Source of the DNA: JAJKJG01 sp036386395
GTDB lineage: Bacteria; Pseudomonadota; Alphaproteobacteria; Rhizobiales; Beijerinckiaceae
Direction of reading: 5' to 3'
DNA: 19,234 bases
NCBI GenBank assembly: GCA_036386395.1
Contig: DASVVU010000046.1
Coordinates: forward strand, 1 to 19,234
The position numbers and the translations under genes are program-made. This document shows, in pieces, positions 1-7,560 of the stretch (positions are counted from its first letter, which is position 1; each line of letters begins with the position of its first letter). Below the pieces are notes generated by a model. The model worked only from the letters and a program-made list of their open reading frames with translations, ran no database searches and was not told the origin of the DNA.

Positions 1-23
1 GTAGCCCTCTCCATTCCGCCTTC

Positions 24-46
24 ATGGCCGGGCTTGACCCGGCCAT
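24..46. repeat. Short palindromic intergenic repeat (9-bp stem)
   Basis: Stem arms atggccggg (24-32) and cccggccat (38-46) pair perfectly around the loop cttga. It lies downstream of the livF stop. Palindromes built on GGCCGGG-CTTGA-CCCGGCC are, as I recall, common between genes in GC-rich alphaproteobacteria. No run of T follows on either strand, so it is not a clear intrinsic terminator, although it could protect the 3' end of the liv transcript. Confidence 0.6.
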
Positions 47-81
47 CTCATGACGATGGCGCGCCTCACCTCCACGAGATC

Positions 82-109
82 CTCGGGTCTCCGCTTCGCT
101 CCGCCCGAG
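82..109. repeat. Short palindromic intergenic repeat, CTCGGG...CCCGAG type
   Basis: Arms ctcggg (82-87) and cccgag (104-109) flank a 16-nt pyrimidine-rich loop that reads tctccgcttcgctccg. The preceding gatc and the following atgacg match the surroundings of the repeat at 3583-3612, where gatcccgggtctcgctcc precedes cccgggatgacg. The two copies therefore appear to belong to one dispersed family. Confidence 0.55.
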
Positions 110-129
110 CATGACGTGCGCGGCGGGCG

Positions 130-831
130 CTACACCCCGAGATACGCCTCCCTGACCCGCGGGTCGCTGAGCAGCGCCGTCCCCGTCCCCTCGTGGGCGA
201 TGCGTCCCGTCTCGATCACATATCCCCGGTCGGCGACGGCGAGGGCCGCGGCGGCGTTCTGCTCGACGAGGAGGATGGTGACGCCCTCGCTCTTCAGCCG
301 CACGACGGCGTCGAGGATCTGCTGCGCGAGGAGCGGCGCGAGGCCCATGGAGGGCTCGTCGAGGAGGAGGAGCTTCGGGCGCGCCATGAGGGCGCGGCCG
401 ATGGCGAGCATCTGCTGCTGCCCGCCCGAGAGGCCGCCGGCCGGCTCGCGGCGCTTCCCCGCGAGCGCCGGGAAGAGGGCGTAGACGCGCTCCCGGTCGG
501 CGGCGATCTCGCCGTCCCGGCGCAGGTACGCGCCCAGGCGCAGGTTGTCCTCGACGGAAAGGGGCCCGAACACCTGCCGGCCTTCCGGCACGTGCGCCAT
601 GCCAAGTGCCACGCGCCGGTGCGGCGGGGCGCGCTCGATCGCCACGCCGGCGAGGCGGATGCGGCCGGCCGTCACCGGCTGGACGCCCGAGAGGGCGCGG
701 AGCAGCGTGGTCTTGCCGGCGCCGTTCGAGCCGACGAGGGCGACGATCTCGCCGGCCTTCACGGAGAGGCTCACGCCCTTCACGACCTCGATGCGGCCGT
801 AGGCGCTGCGCAAGGACTCGACCTCAAGCAC
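130..831 (-). CDS. livF: LivF-type branched-chain amino acid ABC transporter ATPase
   Basis: This 233-residue protein is one of the two cytoplasmic ATPases of a LivKHMGF-type importer and powers uptake of branched-chain or related amino acids or amides. Visible motifs are Walker A (GSNGAGKT, about residues 34-41), the ABC signature LSGGQQQML, and Walker B LLLLDEPSMG followed by LAP, which is typical of LivF rather than LivG. A His switch position is replaced by Gln in LLVEQNAAAA, also usual for LivF. The start is GTG at 831, eight bases inside the end of livG, with gggagg about 6 nt upstream. It is the last gene of the operon. The family is certain; the transported substrate cannot be read from the sequence. 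Confidence 0.95.
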   Translation of the reverse strand: MLEVESLRSAYGRIEVVKGVSLSVKAGEIVALVGSNGAGKTTLLRALSGVQPVTAGRIRLAGVAIERAPPHRRVALGMAHVPEGRQVFGPLSVEDNLRLGAYLRRDGEIAADRERVYALFPALAGKRREPAGGLSGGQQQMLAIGRALMARPKLLLLDEPSMGLAPLLAQQILDAVVRLKSEGVTILLVEQNAAAALAVADRGYVIETGRIAHEGTGTALLSDPRVREAYLGV

Positions 832-1612
832 GGGCCGCCTCCCGCCACCGGCCGCCCTGCGGCCCGAGGTAGGCCGCGACGACGGCGGGGTCGGCCCGCA
901 CGGCCTCGGGCGTGCCTTCCGCGAGCGGGCGCCCGCCGGCCAGCACGAGGACGTGGTCGGAGATCGCCATGACGAGGCGCATGTCGTGCTCGACCAGCAC
1001 GACCGCGACGCCGCGATCCGCGACCTGCCGGATCAGGCGCTCGATCTCGTGGGTCTCGATCGCATTGCAGCCGGCGGCGGGCTCGTCGAGGAGGAGGACC
1101 TTGGGCTCCAGGGCGAGCGCGCGGGCGATCTCGAGGCGCTTCAACGCCCCGTAAGGCAGCGCGCCCGCCGGGGCGTCACCGCGCTCGGCGAGGCCGACGA
1201 AGGCAAGGAGCTCTTCCGCCGCGCTCCGCGTCTCGCGGTTCTGGCGGACGACCGAGGGCAGGCGCAGGAGGTCGGCGAGAAGCGAGCGGCGCTCGCGGAG
1301 ATGCCGGCCGACCATGACGTTGTCGAGGGCCGTCATGCGCGAGAAGATCTGCAGGTTCTGGAAGGTGCGCGAGAGGCCCCTGCGGGCGAGCTCTTCCGGC
1401 GGGCGGCCGGTCACGTCCTCGCCTGAAAGAGTCACGCGCCCGCGCGACGCGCGGTAGAGGCCGGAGACGACGTTGAAGAGCGTCGTCTTGCCGGCGCCGT
1501 TCGGGCCGATGATCGAGAGCACTTTTCCGGCCTCGGCCGAAAAGCTCACGCCGTCGACCGCGACGACGCCGCCGAAGGCGATGCCGATGCCGTCGGCGGC
1601 GAGGAGGCTCAT
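824..1612 (-). CDS. livG: LivG-type branched-chain amino acid ABC transporter ATPase
   Basis: This is the second ATPase subunit of the importer, 262 residues long. Walker A is GPNGAGKTT (about residues 36-44) and Walker B is KVLLLDEPAAG. The signature is the divergent PYGALKRLEIARAL instead of LSGGQ, and the switch His is in VVLVEHDM; both are standard for LivG and separate it from LivF. The ATG at 1612 overlaps the livM TGA by four bases (ATGA), and its 3' end overlaps livF by eight, so the three genes are probably translationally coupled. The stretch after Walker B reads AAGCNAIE where LivG proteins more often have AAGLN; this seems a neutral variation. Confidence 0.95.
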   Translation of the reverse strand: MSLLAADGIGIAFGGVVAVDGVSFSAEAGKVLSIIGPNGAGKTTLFNVVSGLYRASRGRVTLSGEDVTGRPPEELARRGLSRTFQNLQIFSRMTALDNVMVGRHLRERRSLLADLLRLPSVVRQNRETRSAAEELLAFVGLAERGDAPAGALPYGALKRLEIARALALEPKVLLLDEPAAGCNAIETHEIERLIRQVADRGVAVVLVEHDMRLVMAISDHVLVLAGGRPLAEGTPEAVRADPAVVAAYLGPQGGRWREAARA

Positions 1613-2577
1613 GCGGCCCTCGCGGCCCCCGCGCCTCGCCTTCCGGGCAGCATCGCCCCGAGGCTCGGCACGATGCCGTCGCGCAGGAAAATCATGAACG
1701 TCATGATGAGAATGCCGAGGAGCGCATTTTCATAATCCTGGAAAAGGGTCAGGAGCTGCGGCAAGGTCACGAGCACGGCGGCGCCGACGATCGCGCCGGC
1801 GACCGAGCCGAGGCCGCCCACCACCACCATAGTGACGAGCTCGACCGAGTGCAGAAAGCCGGCCTGGTCCGGGGTGATGAAGCCGTTCATCAGCGCAAGC
1901 AGTGAGCCCGCGACGGCGGCGTAGACGGCGGCGATGACGAAGGCGCGGAGCTTGTAGGCGGCGACGTCGACGCCGGCGACGCGGGCCGCGACCTCGCTGT
2001 CGTGCAGCGCCCGCAAGGCCCGCCCGGTCGGGGCGTCGAGGAGGTTGAGGGCGAGCCAGGTGCCGGCAAGCAGCGCGCCGCCGGTGACCCAGTACCAGGT
2101 TTCGGCGCCGGCGACGCGCCAGCCGAAGAGCACGAGGCGGGAGACGCGCATGCCGTCCGGCCCGCCGGTCCAGCGGCTCTCGTTGGTCAAGACGATGGCG
2201 ACGAGGACGCCGAGGCCCAGCGTCGCAATGGCGAGATAGTGGCCGCGAAGCCGCAGCACCGGCCGGCCGACGAGCCAGGCGAGGGCGCCGGCCAGCACCG
2301 CGCCGAGGACGAGCGAAGCCCAGGGCGGAACGCCGAGGTGCGCCGGCCCGAGGGCGACCGCGTAGGCGCCGATGCCGAAGAAGCCGGCGTGGCCGAGGCT
2401 CACCTGCCCGGCCTGTCCCATGAGGACGTTGAGGCCGACGGCGGCGAGGCCCGAGATCCAGACAAGGGCGGCGACGCGGTAGTAGTAGCCCGAAGGGAAA
2501 AGGAGCGGCAGAAGCGCGACCGCCGCCGCGAGGATGAGGAGCGTCAGCGCGCGGGAGGAGGGAAAGCGCACGGTCAC
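1609..2577 (-). CDS. livM: LivM-type branched-chain amino acid ABC transporter permease
   Basis: This is an integral inner-membrane permease of the importer, about 322 residues, with multiple hydrophobic segments beginning almost at the N-terminus (LTLLILAAAVALLPLLF). It carries the LivM-typical stretches GLNVLMGQAGQVSLGHAGFFGIGAYA and VVVGGLGSVAGAIVGA. I chose GTG at 2577 as the start because it overlaps the livH stop as GTGA and leaves no extra N-terminal sequence; a second GTG at 2571 is equally in frame. The frame stays open upstream to 3024, but that part is Arg/His-rich antisense-like sequence inside livH and is not protein-like. The pore is presumably formed with LivH. Confidence 0.93.
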   Translation of the reverse strand: MTVRFPSSRALTLLILAAAVALLPLLFPSGYYYRVAALVWISGLAAVGLNVLMGQAGQVSLGHAGFFGIGAYAVALGPAHLGVPPWASLVLGAVLAGALAWLVGRPVLRLRGHYLAIATLGLGVLVAIVLTNESRWTGGPDGMRVSRLVLFGWRVAGAETWYWVTGGALLAGTWLALNLLDAPTGRALRALHDSEVAARVAGVDVAAYKLRAFVIAAVYAAVAGSLLALMNGFITPDQAGFLHSVELVTMVVVGGLGSVAGAIVGAAVLVTLPQLLTLFQDYENALLGILIMTFMIFLRDGIVPSLGAMLPGRRGAGAARAA

Positions 2578-3446
2578 ACGCGCTCGACGGCGCGCCGCCC
2601 GAGAAGGCCGCTCGGCATAAGGAAGAGCACGGCGAGGATCGTCAGGAAGGCGACCGCATCCTTGTAGGAGGAGCTGAGATAGCCGGCGCTGAACGCCTCG
2701 AAGAGGCCGAGGAGCAATCCGCCGAGCACCGCGCCCAAGGGGCTGCCCATGCCGCCGAGCATGGCGGCGGCGAAGCCCTTCAGCGCGAGCAGCGTGCCGG
2801 CGTCGTAGCTCGTCAGCGTGATCGGGGTGATCAGGATGCCGGCGACGGCGCCGACCGCGGCCGAGGTGCCGAAGGCAAGCGCCATGATGGTGCGCGTGTT
2901 GATGCCGACGAGCTGCGCCGCGAGCCGGTTCGCGGCGGTCGCGAGCACTGCTTTCCCCATGACCGTGCGGTCGAGGAAGAGCCAGAGGGCGAGGAACGTC
3001 AGGACCGCGCCGCCGAGCACCCACAGGCTCTGCGGCAGGATCGCGGCCCCCATGACGACGATCGGCGCGTCGCCCGAGAACGCGCGGATGCCGTGCGCTT
3101 GCTTGTCGAACAGCACCTGCGCGACGCCGCGCAGGAAGATCGAGGCCCCGATGGTGACGATGATCAGCGTCACCGCGGAGGCGCCACGGGCGGGCTCGAT
3201 CGCGAGCGCGTGCAGGAGGAGGCCGACCGCGACGGCGGCGAGGATCGCGAGGAGGGTCGCGAGCGGCAGCGGCACGCCGGCGGCGTGAGCGAACACGGTG
3301 ACCATGCCGCCGATCATGACGAACTCGCCTTGGGCGAAGTTCACCACGTCGGAGGCGTTGTAGATCAGCGTGAACCCGAGCGCGACCATGGCGTAGACCG
3401 CGCCGACGGTCAGGCCCGAGAACAGGAACTGCAGGAACTCGGGCAC
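2574..3446 (-). CDS. livH: LivH-type branched-chain amino acid ABC transporter permease
   Basis: This is the second permease of the importer, 290 residues, almost entirely hydrophobic helices. The N-terminus FLQFLFSGLTVGAVYAMVAL, then FTLIYNASDVVNFAQGEF and GGMGSPLGAVLGGLLLG are hallmark LivH stretches. The start is GTG at 3446. Its Shine-Dalgarno sequence (ggagagg, 4 nt from the GTG) is not ordinary leader sequence: it is the proximal arm of the palindromic repeat at 3451-3473, so it can pair with the distal arm. livK lies 177 nt upstream and livM overlaps the 3' end by four bases. The hairpin may hold permease translation below that of the binding protein. Confidence 0.94.
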   Translation of the reverse strand: MPEFLQFLFSGLTVGAVYAMVALGFTLIYNASDVVNFAQGEFVMIGGMVTVFAHAAGVPLPLATLLAILAAVAVGLLLHALAIEPARGASAVTLIIVTIGASIFLRGVAQVLFDKQAHGIRAFSGDAPIVVMGAAILPQSLWVLGGAVLTFLALWLFLDRTVMGKAVLATAANRLAAQLVGINTRTIMALAFGTSAAVGAVAGILITPITLTSYDAGTLLALKGFAAAMLGGMGSPLGAVLGGLLLGLFEAFSAGYLSSSYKDAVAFLTILAVLFLMPSGLLGRRAVERV

Positions 3447-3450
3447 TTCA

Positions 3451-3554
3451 CCTCTCCCGCGGAGCGGGAGAGGTCGAGTCGGCGAAGCCGACCGGGTGAG
3501 GGCCCGCCGGGCACTTCCCCCTCACCCTAACCCTCTCCCGCAAGCGGGAGAGGG
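3451..3554. repeat. Composite palindromic repeat between livK and livH
   Basis: Three hairpins lie in a row. The first is cctctcccgc/gcgggagagg (3451-3460 and 3464-3473, loop gga), the second is gtcggc/gccgac (3478-3483 and 3487-3492, loop gaa), and the third is ccctctcccgc/gcgggagaggg (3531-3541 and 3544-3554, loop aa). Between them sit cgggtgaggg and ccctcaccctaa, which are themselves partly complementary. The third hairpin recurs base for base at 7678-7701, and the whole layout recurs at 7561-7701. On the minus strand the first hairpin ends four bases before the livH start codon. Confidence 0.85.
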
Positions 3555-3582
3555 GATTTTTCGGCGCTCTCTGTCCCACGGG

Positions 3583-3612
3583 ATCCCGGGTCTCGCTCCG
3601 CTCGCCCGGGAT
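3583..3612. repeat. Short palindromic repeat, CCCGGG type
   Basis: Arms atcccggg (3583-3590) and cccgggat (3605-3612) pair perfectly around the loop tctcgctccgctcg. It sits 11 bases after the livK stop. With its flanking ggatc and gacgcg it resembles the element at 82-109, so two members of the same family are present. It may stabilise the 3' end of a livK-only mRNA; on the minus strand there is no T-run directly after the stem. Confidence 0.65.
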
Positions 3613-3623
3613 GACGCGTTTCT

Positions 3624-4778
3624 TTAACTGCCCGCCTGCACCTGCACCCAGTCGCCGTTCTTGATCTCCAGCATCTTGAAGGCCGAGAGGTCGAGGCCGA
3701 GGTGGTCGGTCGGCGACATGTTGACGATGCCGGCGGTGCCGATGAAGCCCTTGGTCTTCTCGATCTCCGCGTTGATCTTCACGGGGTCGGCGCTGTTCGC
3801 CCGCTTCATCGCCTCGACCAGGATGAAGAAGCCGTCGTAGGCGTGGCCGCCGAAGGTCGAGATCGGCTGGCCGGTCGCCTTCTCGTAGGCCTGCTTGTAG
3901 GCGAGCACGACCGGCTTCTGCGGGTCGTTGTCGGGGAGCTTCTCGGCCAGCAGCAGCGCCGCGGCGGGCAGGCGCACGCCGTTCGCGGCCTCGCCCGAGA
4001 GCTCGATGTAGCTCTTCGAGGCGACGCCGTGGTTCTGGTAGAACGGCACGGTGAGCCCGATCTGGCGCACGTTCCGCGTCACCACCGCCCCGTGCTGGCC
4101 GAAGCCGGTGTGGACGAGGCCCTGGAGGCCGGGCGTGTTCTTGATCTTGGTGAGCTGCGGCGTCACGTCCGCGTCGCGGGGCCCGTGGGTCTCGTCGGCG
4201 ATGAACTCGACGCCGCCCTCCTTCGCGACCTTCAGGCACTGCTCGCGCATCGACTTCCCGAAGCCGTCGGTCGACGAGATGATGCCGATCTTGACGATGC
4301 CGCGGGAGCGCATGTCCTCGAAGATCTTCTGGCAGGCCATCTTGTCGGTGTGCGGCGTCTTGTAGACGAACTTCCGCACCGGCTCGACGATCTCGATCGC
4401 CCCGCCCATGGAGATGAACGGGATCTTCGCCTCCTCGAACACCGGGATCATGGCGAGCGTCGTGCCGGTGATCGAGCCGCCGACGACGGCGATGACCTTG
4501 TCGTCCTCGACGAGCCGCGTCGCGAAGGTGCGGGCCTTGTTGGCGTCGCCGCCGTCGTCGTACGTCACGAGCTCGAGCTTCTTTCCGCCGACGCCGCCCT
4601 CGGCGTTCACCTTCTCGACGTACATCTTGATGGTCTTGTCCTCGGGCTCGCCGAGGAAGGCCGCGGGCCCGGTGACGGAGAGCACCGCCCCGATCTTCAG
4701 GGTGTTCTGGGCCGAGGCCGGCAGGGCGAGGGCGAGGGCGAGGCCCGCGCCGGCGAGCGCCTTCACGAAAAGCTTCAT
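3624..4778 (-). CDS. livK: LivK-type periplasmic amino acid/amide-binding protein
   Basis: This 384-residue type 1 periplasmic binding protein delivers substrate to the LivHMGF importer. The N-terminus MKLFVKALAGAG followed by LALALALPASA and QN is a clear Sec signal peptide, with cleavage after ASA at about residue 23. Mature sequence begins NTLKIGAVLSVTGPAAFLG, the usual opening of the Peripla_BP_6 family; TYDDGGDANKA and VGGSITGTTLAMIPVFEEAKIPFIS also fit. The ATG at 4778 has an excellent ggagga six bases upstream. The gene lies 84 nt after yraN on the same strand and 177 nt before livH. The ligand may be branched-chain amino acids, but related proteins bind amides, urea or aromatic acids, so the substrate is open. 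Confidence 0.92.
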   Translation of the reverse strand: MKLFVKALAGAGLALALALPASAQNTLKIGAVLSVTGPAAFLGEPEDKTIKMYVEKVNAEGGVGGKKLELVTYDDGGDANKARTFATRLVEDDKVIAVVGGSITGTTLAMIPVFEEAKIPFISMGGAIEIVEPVRKFVYKTPHTDKMACQKIFEDMRSRGIVKIGIISSTDGFGKSMREQCLKVAKEGGVEFIADETHGPRDADVTPQLTKIKNTPGLQGLVHTGFGQHGAVVTRNVRQIGLTVPFYQNHGVASKSYIELSGEAANGVRLPAAALLLAEKLPDNDPQKPVVLAYKQAYEKATGQPISTFGGHAYDGFFILVEAMKRANSADPVKINAEIEKTKGFIGTAGIVNMSPTDHLGLDLSAFKMLEIKNGDWVQVQAGS

Positions 4779-4804
4779 GCGGTTCCTCCCTGGACTTTGC
4801 GCCT

Positions 4805-4833
4805 AGTTGAGCCGCAAACGCGACGGCGGGCAA
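4805..4833 (-). promoter_or_regulatory. Weak candidate promoter for livK
   Basis: Reading the minus strand, TTGCCC (4833-4828) is followed after 17 nt by TCAACT (4810-4805), which would start a transcript near 4798, about 20 nt before the livK ATG. Each hexamer matches the sigma-70 consensus only partly (three of six in the -10). It is offered because livK starts an operon-like group 84 nt after yraN; read-through from rsmI-yraN is the alternative. Confidence 0.25.
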
Positions 4834-4862
4834 GGGTTCGCGCGCCCCGACGGCCGCACGGA

Positions 4863-5234
4863 CTACATCTCCAACTCGAACGCGCCCTCGACGTGACGCG
4901 GAAAGCGCCGCGGCGCCACGAAGACCGCGTCGGCGCGTAGCGTCCGGTCCATGGCCCAGGGGTTGCGCGCAAGCCAGGCGCGGGCCGCGCGGGAGAAGCG
5001 GCGGCGCTTCGCGGCGCCGATCGCCTCCGACGCGAGATCCATCCCGGGCCGCGCCTTGACCTCGACGAAGGCGACGGTGCGCCCGCGCCTGACGATCAGG
5101 TCGATCTCGCCGCCGTGCAGGGCGAAGCGGCGGGCGAGCGGGCGCCAGCCTTTCAGCATCAGCCAGGCAAGGGCCTTCGCCTCGGCCACGTGACCGCGGG
5201 CGACGGAAAGGTGGCGCGCGGCCGCCGTCCTCAT
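4863..5234 (-). CDS. yraN: YraN/UPF0102 family endonuclease-like protein
   Basis: This 123-residue protein of the UPF0102 (YraN) family has the fold of PD-(D/E)XK nucleases and Holliday-junction resolvases. The core is visible as RFALHGGEIDLIVRRG followed by VAFVEVKARPG: the GEIDL Asp and the EVK Glu and Lys are the expected metal and catalytic residues, and AEAKALAWLMLKGW is the typical N-terminal helix. The cellular role is not established. The ATG at 5234 overlaps the rsmI TGA as ATGA, so the two genes are coupled. In many related genomes I would expect glutathione synthetase (gshB) next; here the transporter gene livK follows instead. Confidence 0.9.
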   Translation of the reverse strand: MRTAAARHLSVARGHVAEAKALAWLMLKGWRPLARRFALHGGEIDLIVRRGRTVAFVEVKARPGMDLASEAIGAAKRRRFSRAARAWLARNPWAMDRTLRADAVFVAPRRFPRHVEGAFELEM

Positions 5235-6184
5235 GCGTCCGCCGCGCCTTCCTTCGCAAGCGCCAGCGCCCGGGCGTAGACGTCGCGCCTAGCCAAGCCG
5301 GTGTCGGCCGCGACGATGGCGGCGGCGTCCTTGATCGAATGCCGCGCGAGCGCCGCCCGGAGTCGGCCGTCGAGGCCGGCGTCGGCCTGTGCGGCGGCCG
5401 CCTCGCCCTCGCCGACGAGCACGACGATCTCGCCCTTCGGCGGCCCCTTCTCGGCGAAGGCGTCCGCGAGCTCGCGAAGCGTCCCGCGCCGCACCGTCTC
5501 GTACAGCTTGGTCAGCTCGCGCGCCATCACGGCGGGACGCGCGCCGAGCACGTCCGCCGCGTCGGCCAGCATCTCGGGCAGGCGGTGCGGGGCCTCGTAG
5601 AGGATCAGCGTGCCCGGGATGGCGGCGAGCGCCTGCAGGCGCGTCCGCCGCGCCCCGCTCTTCGCCGGCAGAAAACCCTCGAAGAAGAAGCGGTCCGTCG
5701 GCAACCCCGAGACCACGAGGGCGGTGAGGAGCGCCGAGGGGCCGGGAATCGGCGTGATGGCGAGCCCCGCCTCGATCGCGGCCTGGACGAGCCTGTAGCC
5801 GGGGTCGGACACGAGCGGCGTGCCCGCGTCCGACACGAGTGCCAGCGCCTGGCCCTCGCGCAGGCGGTGGACCATCCGCTCGCGCACGGCCTCGTTCGAG
5901 TGCTCGTTGTAGGTCACGAGCGGGGTGGTGATGCCATAGTGGGCGAGGAGCCGCTTCGTGACGCGGGTGTCCTCGGCCAGCACCGCGTCGGCGGCGGCGA
6001 GCGTCGCGAGTGCCCGGAAGGTCACGTCGCGCAGGTTCCCGATGGGCGTCGCGACGACGTAGAGGCCGGGGCCGAGCGGCTCCGCCTCGGCGGCCAAGCC
6101 GAAGGCCGTGAACTCGCCGGCACCGGGGCGCGGCGTGCCGGCGCGCGGGGCGCGGCGGGTGCGGTTGTCGATTCTTCCGGTCAT
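5231..6184 (-). CDS. rsmI: 16S rRNA (cytidine1402-2'-O)-methyltransferase RsmI
   Basis: RsmI methylates the ribose of C1402 in 16S rRNA using SAM and tunes decoding in the P site. The protein is a tetrapyrrole-methylase-fold enzyme with GLYVVATPIGNLRDVTFRAL near the N-terminus, then AEDTRVTKRLLAHYGI, VTYNEHSN, SDAGTPLVSDPGYRLVQAA, PGPSALLTALVVSGL and RFFFEGFLPAK, all family signatures. With ATG at 6184 it is 317 residues; another ATG at 6208 would add eight. Neither has a good Shine-Dalgarno sequence, so the exact start is uncertain. The extra N-terminal 30 residues relative to E. coli are Arg/Pro-rich and probably disordered. It is divergent from the lipoprotein gene at 6331, with 146 nt between them that must hold both promoters; I see only an isolated cataat (6261-6266), no convincing pair. 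Confidence 0.93.
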   Translation of the reverse strand: MTGRIDNRTRRAPRAGTPRPGAGEFTAFGLAAEAEPLGPGLYVVATPIGNLRDVTFRALATLAAADAVLAEDTRVTKRLLAHYGITTPLVTYNEHSNEAVRERMVHRLREGQALALVSDAGTPLVSDPGYRLVQAAIEAGLAITPIPGPSALLTALVVSGLPTDRFFFEGFLPAKSGARRTRLQALAAIPGTLILYEAPHRLPEMLADAADVLGARPAVMARELTKLYETVRRGTLRELADAFAEKGPPKGEIVVLVGEGEAAAAQADAGLDGRLRAALARHSIKDAAAIVAADTGLARRDVYARALALAKEGAADA

Positions 6185-6330
6185 GGGGCCACTTTGGCAT
6201 GGGTACAACCCGCCGCGAACCCGTTCCGCGATGCATGAGGCCGGTTTAGAATCGCCCTGCCATAATTTCTCGGCTTTTGCGGCGTTTCCGTTGCGGCGCG
6301 GCGGTCCGGAGAAGAAGCCGGAGGGGGACC

Positions 6331-7560
6331 ATGGGATTTTCGGCTCGGTCGAGGCGCGTCCTCGCGCTGACGGCGGCGCTTGCTGCGCCGCTGGCGATGG
6401 GCGGCTGCATCGGCGGCTCTTCCGGCGGCGGACCGGTCGCGCAGGCGCCTGCCGCGCAAGGGCCGGCGGGACCTGCCGAGCAGCCCGTCGACGGGCGCGC
6501 GACGGGCTCGATCGGCTCGGGGTCGGTCAAGGTCGCTCTCATCCTGCCGCTCACCGGACAGGGCCAGGGCGCGGTCGCGGCGGCCTCGCTCCGCAACGCG
6601 GCCGAGCTTGCCGTCAGCGAGTTCCAGGACGCCGACGTCGCCGTCGTGGTGAAGGACGACCGCGGCACCGCCGAGGGCGCCCGCCAGGCCGCCGAGGAGG
6701 CGATCGCCGAAGGCGCCGAGCTCATTGTCGGCCCGCTGTTCGCGCCGGCCGTGCAGGCGGCCGGACAGGTCGCGAAGGGAGCCGGCAAGCCCGTGATCGC
6801 CTTCTCGACCGACGCCGGCGTCGCGAGCCGGGGCGTCTATCTCCTGTCGTTCCTGGCGCAGGAAGAGGTCGACCGCATCATCGCCTACGCCTCGGCGCAA
6901 GGGAAGCGCTCGTTCGCGGCGCTCGTCCCCGAGAACACCTACGGCAGCGTCGTCGAGGCGCAGTTCCGGGAGGCGGCGGCGAAGCGCGGCGCGCGGGTCG
7001 TGGCGCTGGAGCGCTACGCGCCCGGGCAGGCACAGGCCGCGGTGCAGCGGATCGCGCCGCTCATCACCGGCGCCGCCGCCCAGGCCGACGCGATCTTCCT
7101 GCCGGACAACGCGGAAGGGCTCCCCGGCGTCGCCCAGGCGCTTCAACAGGCCGGCTTCGACCCGCAGCGGGTGAAGCCCCTCGGCACGGGGGTGTGGAAC
7201 GACCCGCGCGTGTTCAAGACGCCGGCGCTCCAAGGCGGCTGGTTCGCGGCGCCGGATTCGGCCGGCTTCAATGCCTTCGCCGGGCGTTACCGGGCGAAGT
7301 TCGGCTCCGACCCGACCCGCATCGCGACCCTCTCCTACGACGCGGTCTCCTTGGCGGCGGCGCTCGTGCGCACGCAAGGCTCGCAGCGCTTCTCGGAAGG
7401 CGTGCTGACAAACCCCTCGGGCTTCTCCGGCGCCGACGGCGTCTTCCGCTTCAAGCCCGACGGCACCAACGACCGGGCGCTTGCCGTCCTCGAGATCCGC
7501 AACGGCGCCGCCGCGCCGGTGAGCCCGGCGCCGAAAGCGCTCGCACCGTCGGGGACATAG
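6331..7560 (+). CDS. LppC/LpoA-like lipoprotein, penicillin-binding protein activator family
   Basis: This 409-residue protein is a predicted lipoprotein: basic SARSRR, a hydrophobic stretch, and the lipobox MGGC with Cys26, followed by Ile, which does not match the inner-membrane retention signal. A Gly/Ala/Pro linker precedes a type 1 periplasmic-binding fold from about residue 65 (VKVALILPLTGQGQGAV, GAELIVGPLFAPAV, VPENTYGSVV, LSYDAVSLAAALVR). Proteins of this type divergent from rsmI are annotated as LppC or penicillin-binding protein activators; E. coli LpoA activates PBP1A, but activity of the alphaproteobacterial members is inferred only. The ATG at 6331 has gaggggg four bases upstream, which decides the start over an in-frame ATG at 6277. 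The TAG is followed immediately by a palindromic repeat. Confidence 0.82.
   Translation: MGFSARSRRVLALTAALAAPLAMGGCIGGSSGGGPVAQAPAAQGPAGPAEQPVDGRATGSIGSGSVKVALILPLTGQGQGAVAAASLRNAAELAVSEFQDADVAVVVKDDRGTAEGARQAAEEAIAEGAELIVGPLFAPAVQAAGQVAKGAGKPVIAFSTDAGVASRGVYLLSFLAQEEVDRIIAYASAQGKRSFAALVPENTYGSVVEAQFREAAAKRGARVVALERYAPGQAQAAVQRIAPLITGAAAQADAIFLPDNAEGLPGVAQALQQAGFDPQRVKPLGTGVWNDPRVFKTPALQGGWFAAPDSAGFNAFAGRYRAKFGSDPTRIATLSYDAVSLAAALVRTQGSQRFSEGVLTNPSGFSGADGVFRFKPDGTNDRALAVLEIRNGAAAPVSPAPKALAPSGT

Noticed and set aside
2578..3024. N-terminal extension of livM upstream into livH
   Set aside because: The added sequence is Arg/His-rich and lies inside livH. The GTGA overlap at 2577 gives a family-length permease starting at its first membrane segment.
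3531..3560. Intrinsic terminator after livK formed by the terminal hairpin with attttt
   Set aside because: The T-run follows the stem on the plus strand, but livK and livH are read from the minus strand, where A residues precede the stem instead.
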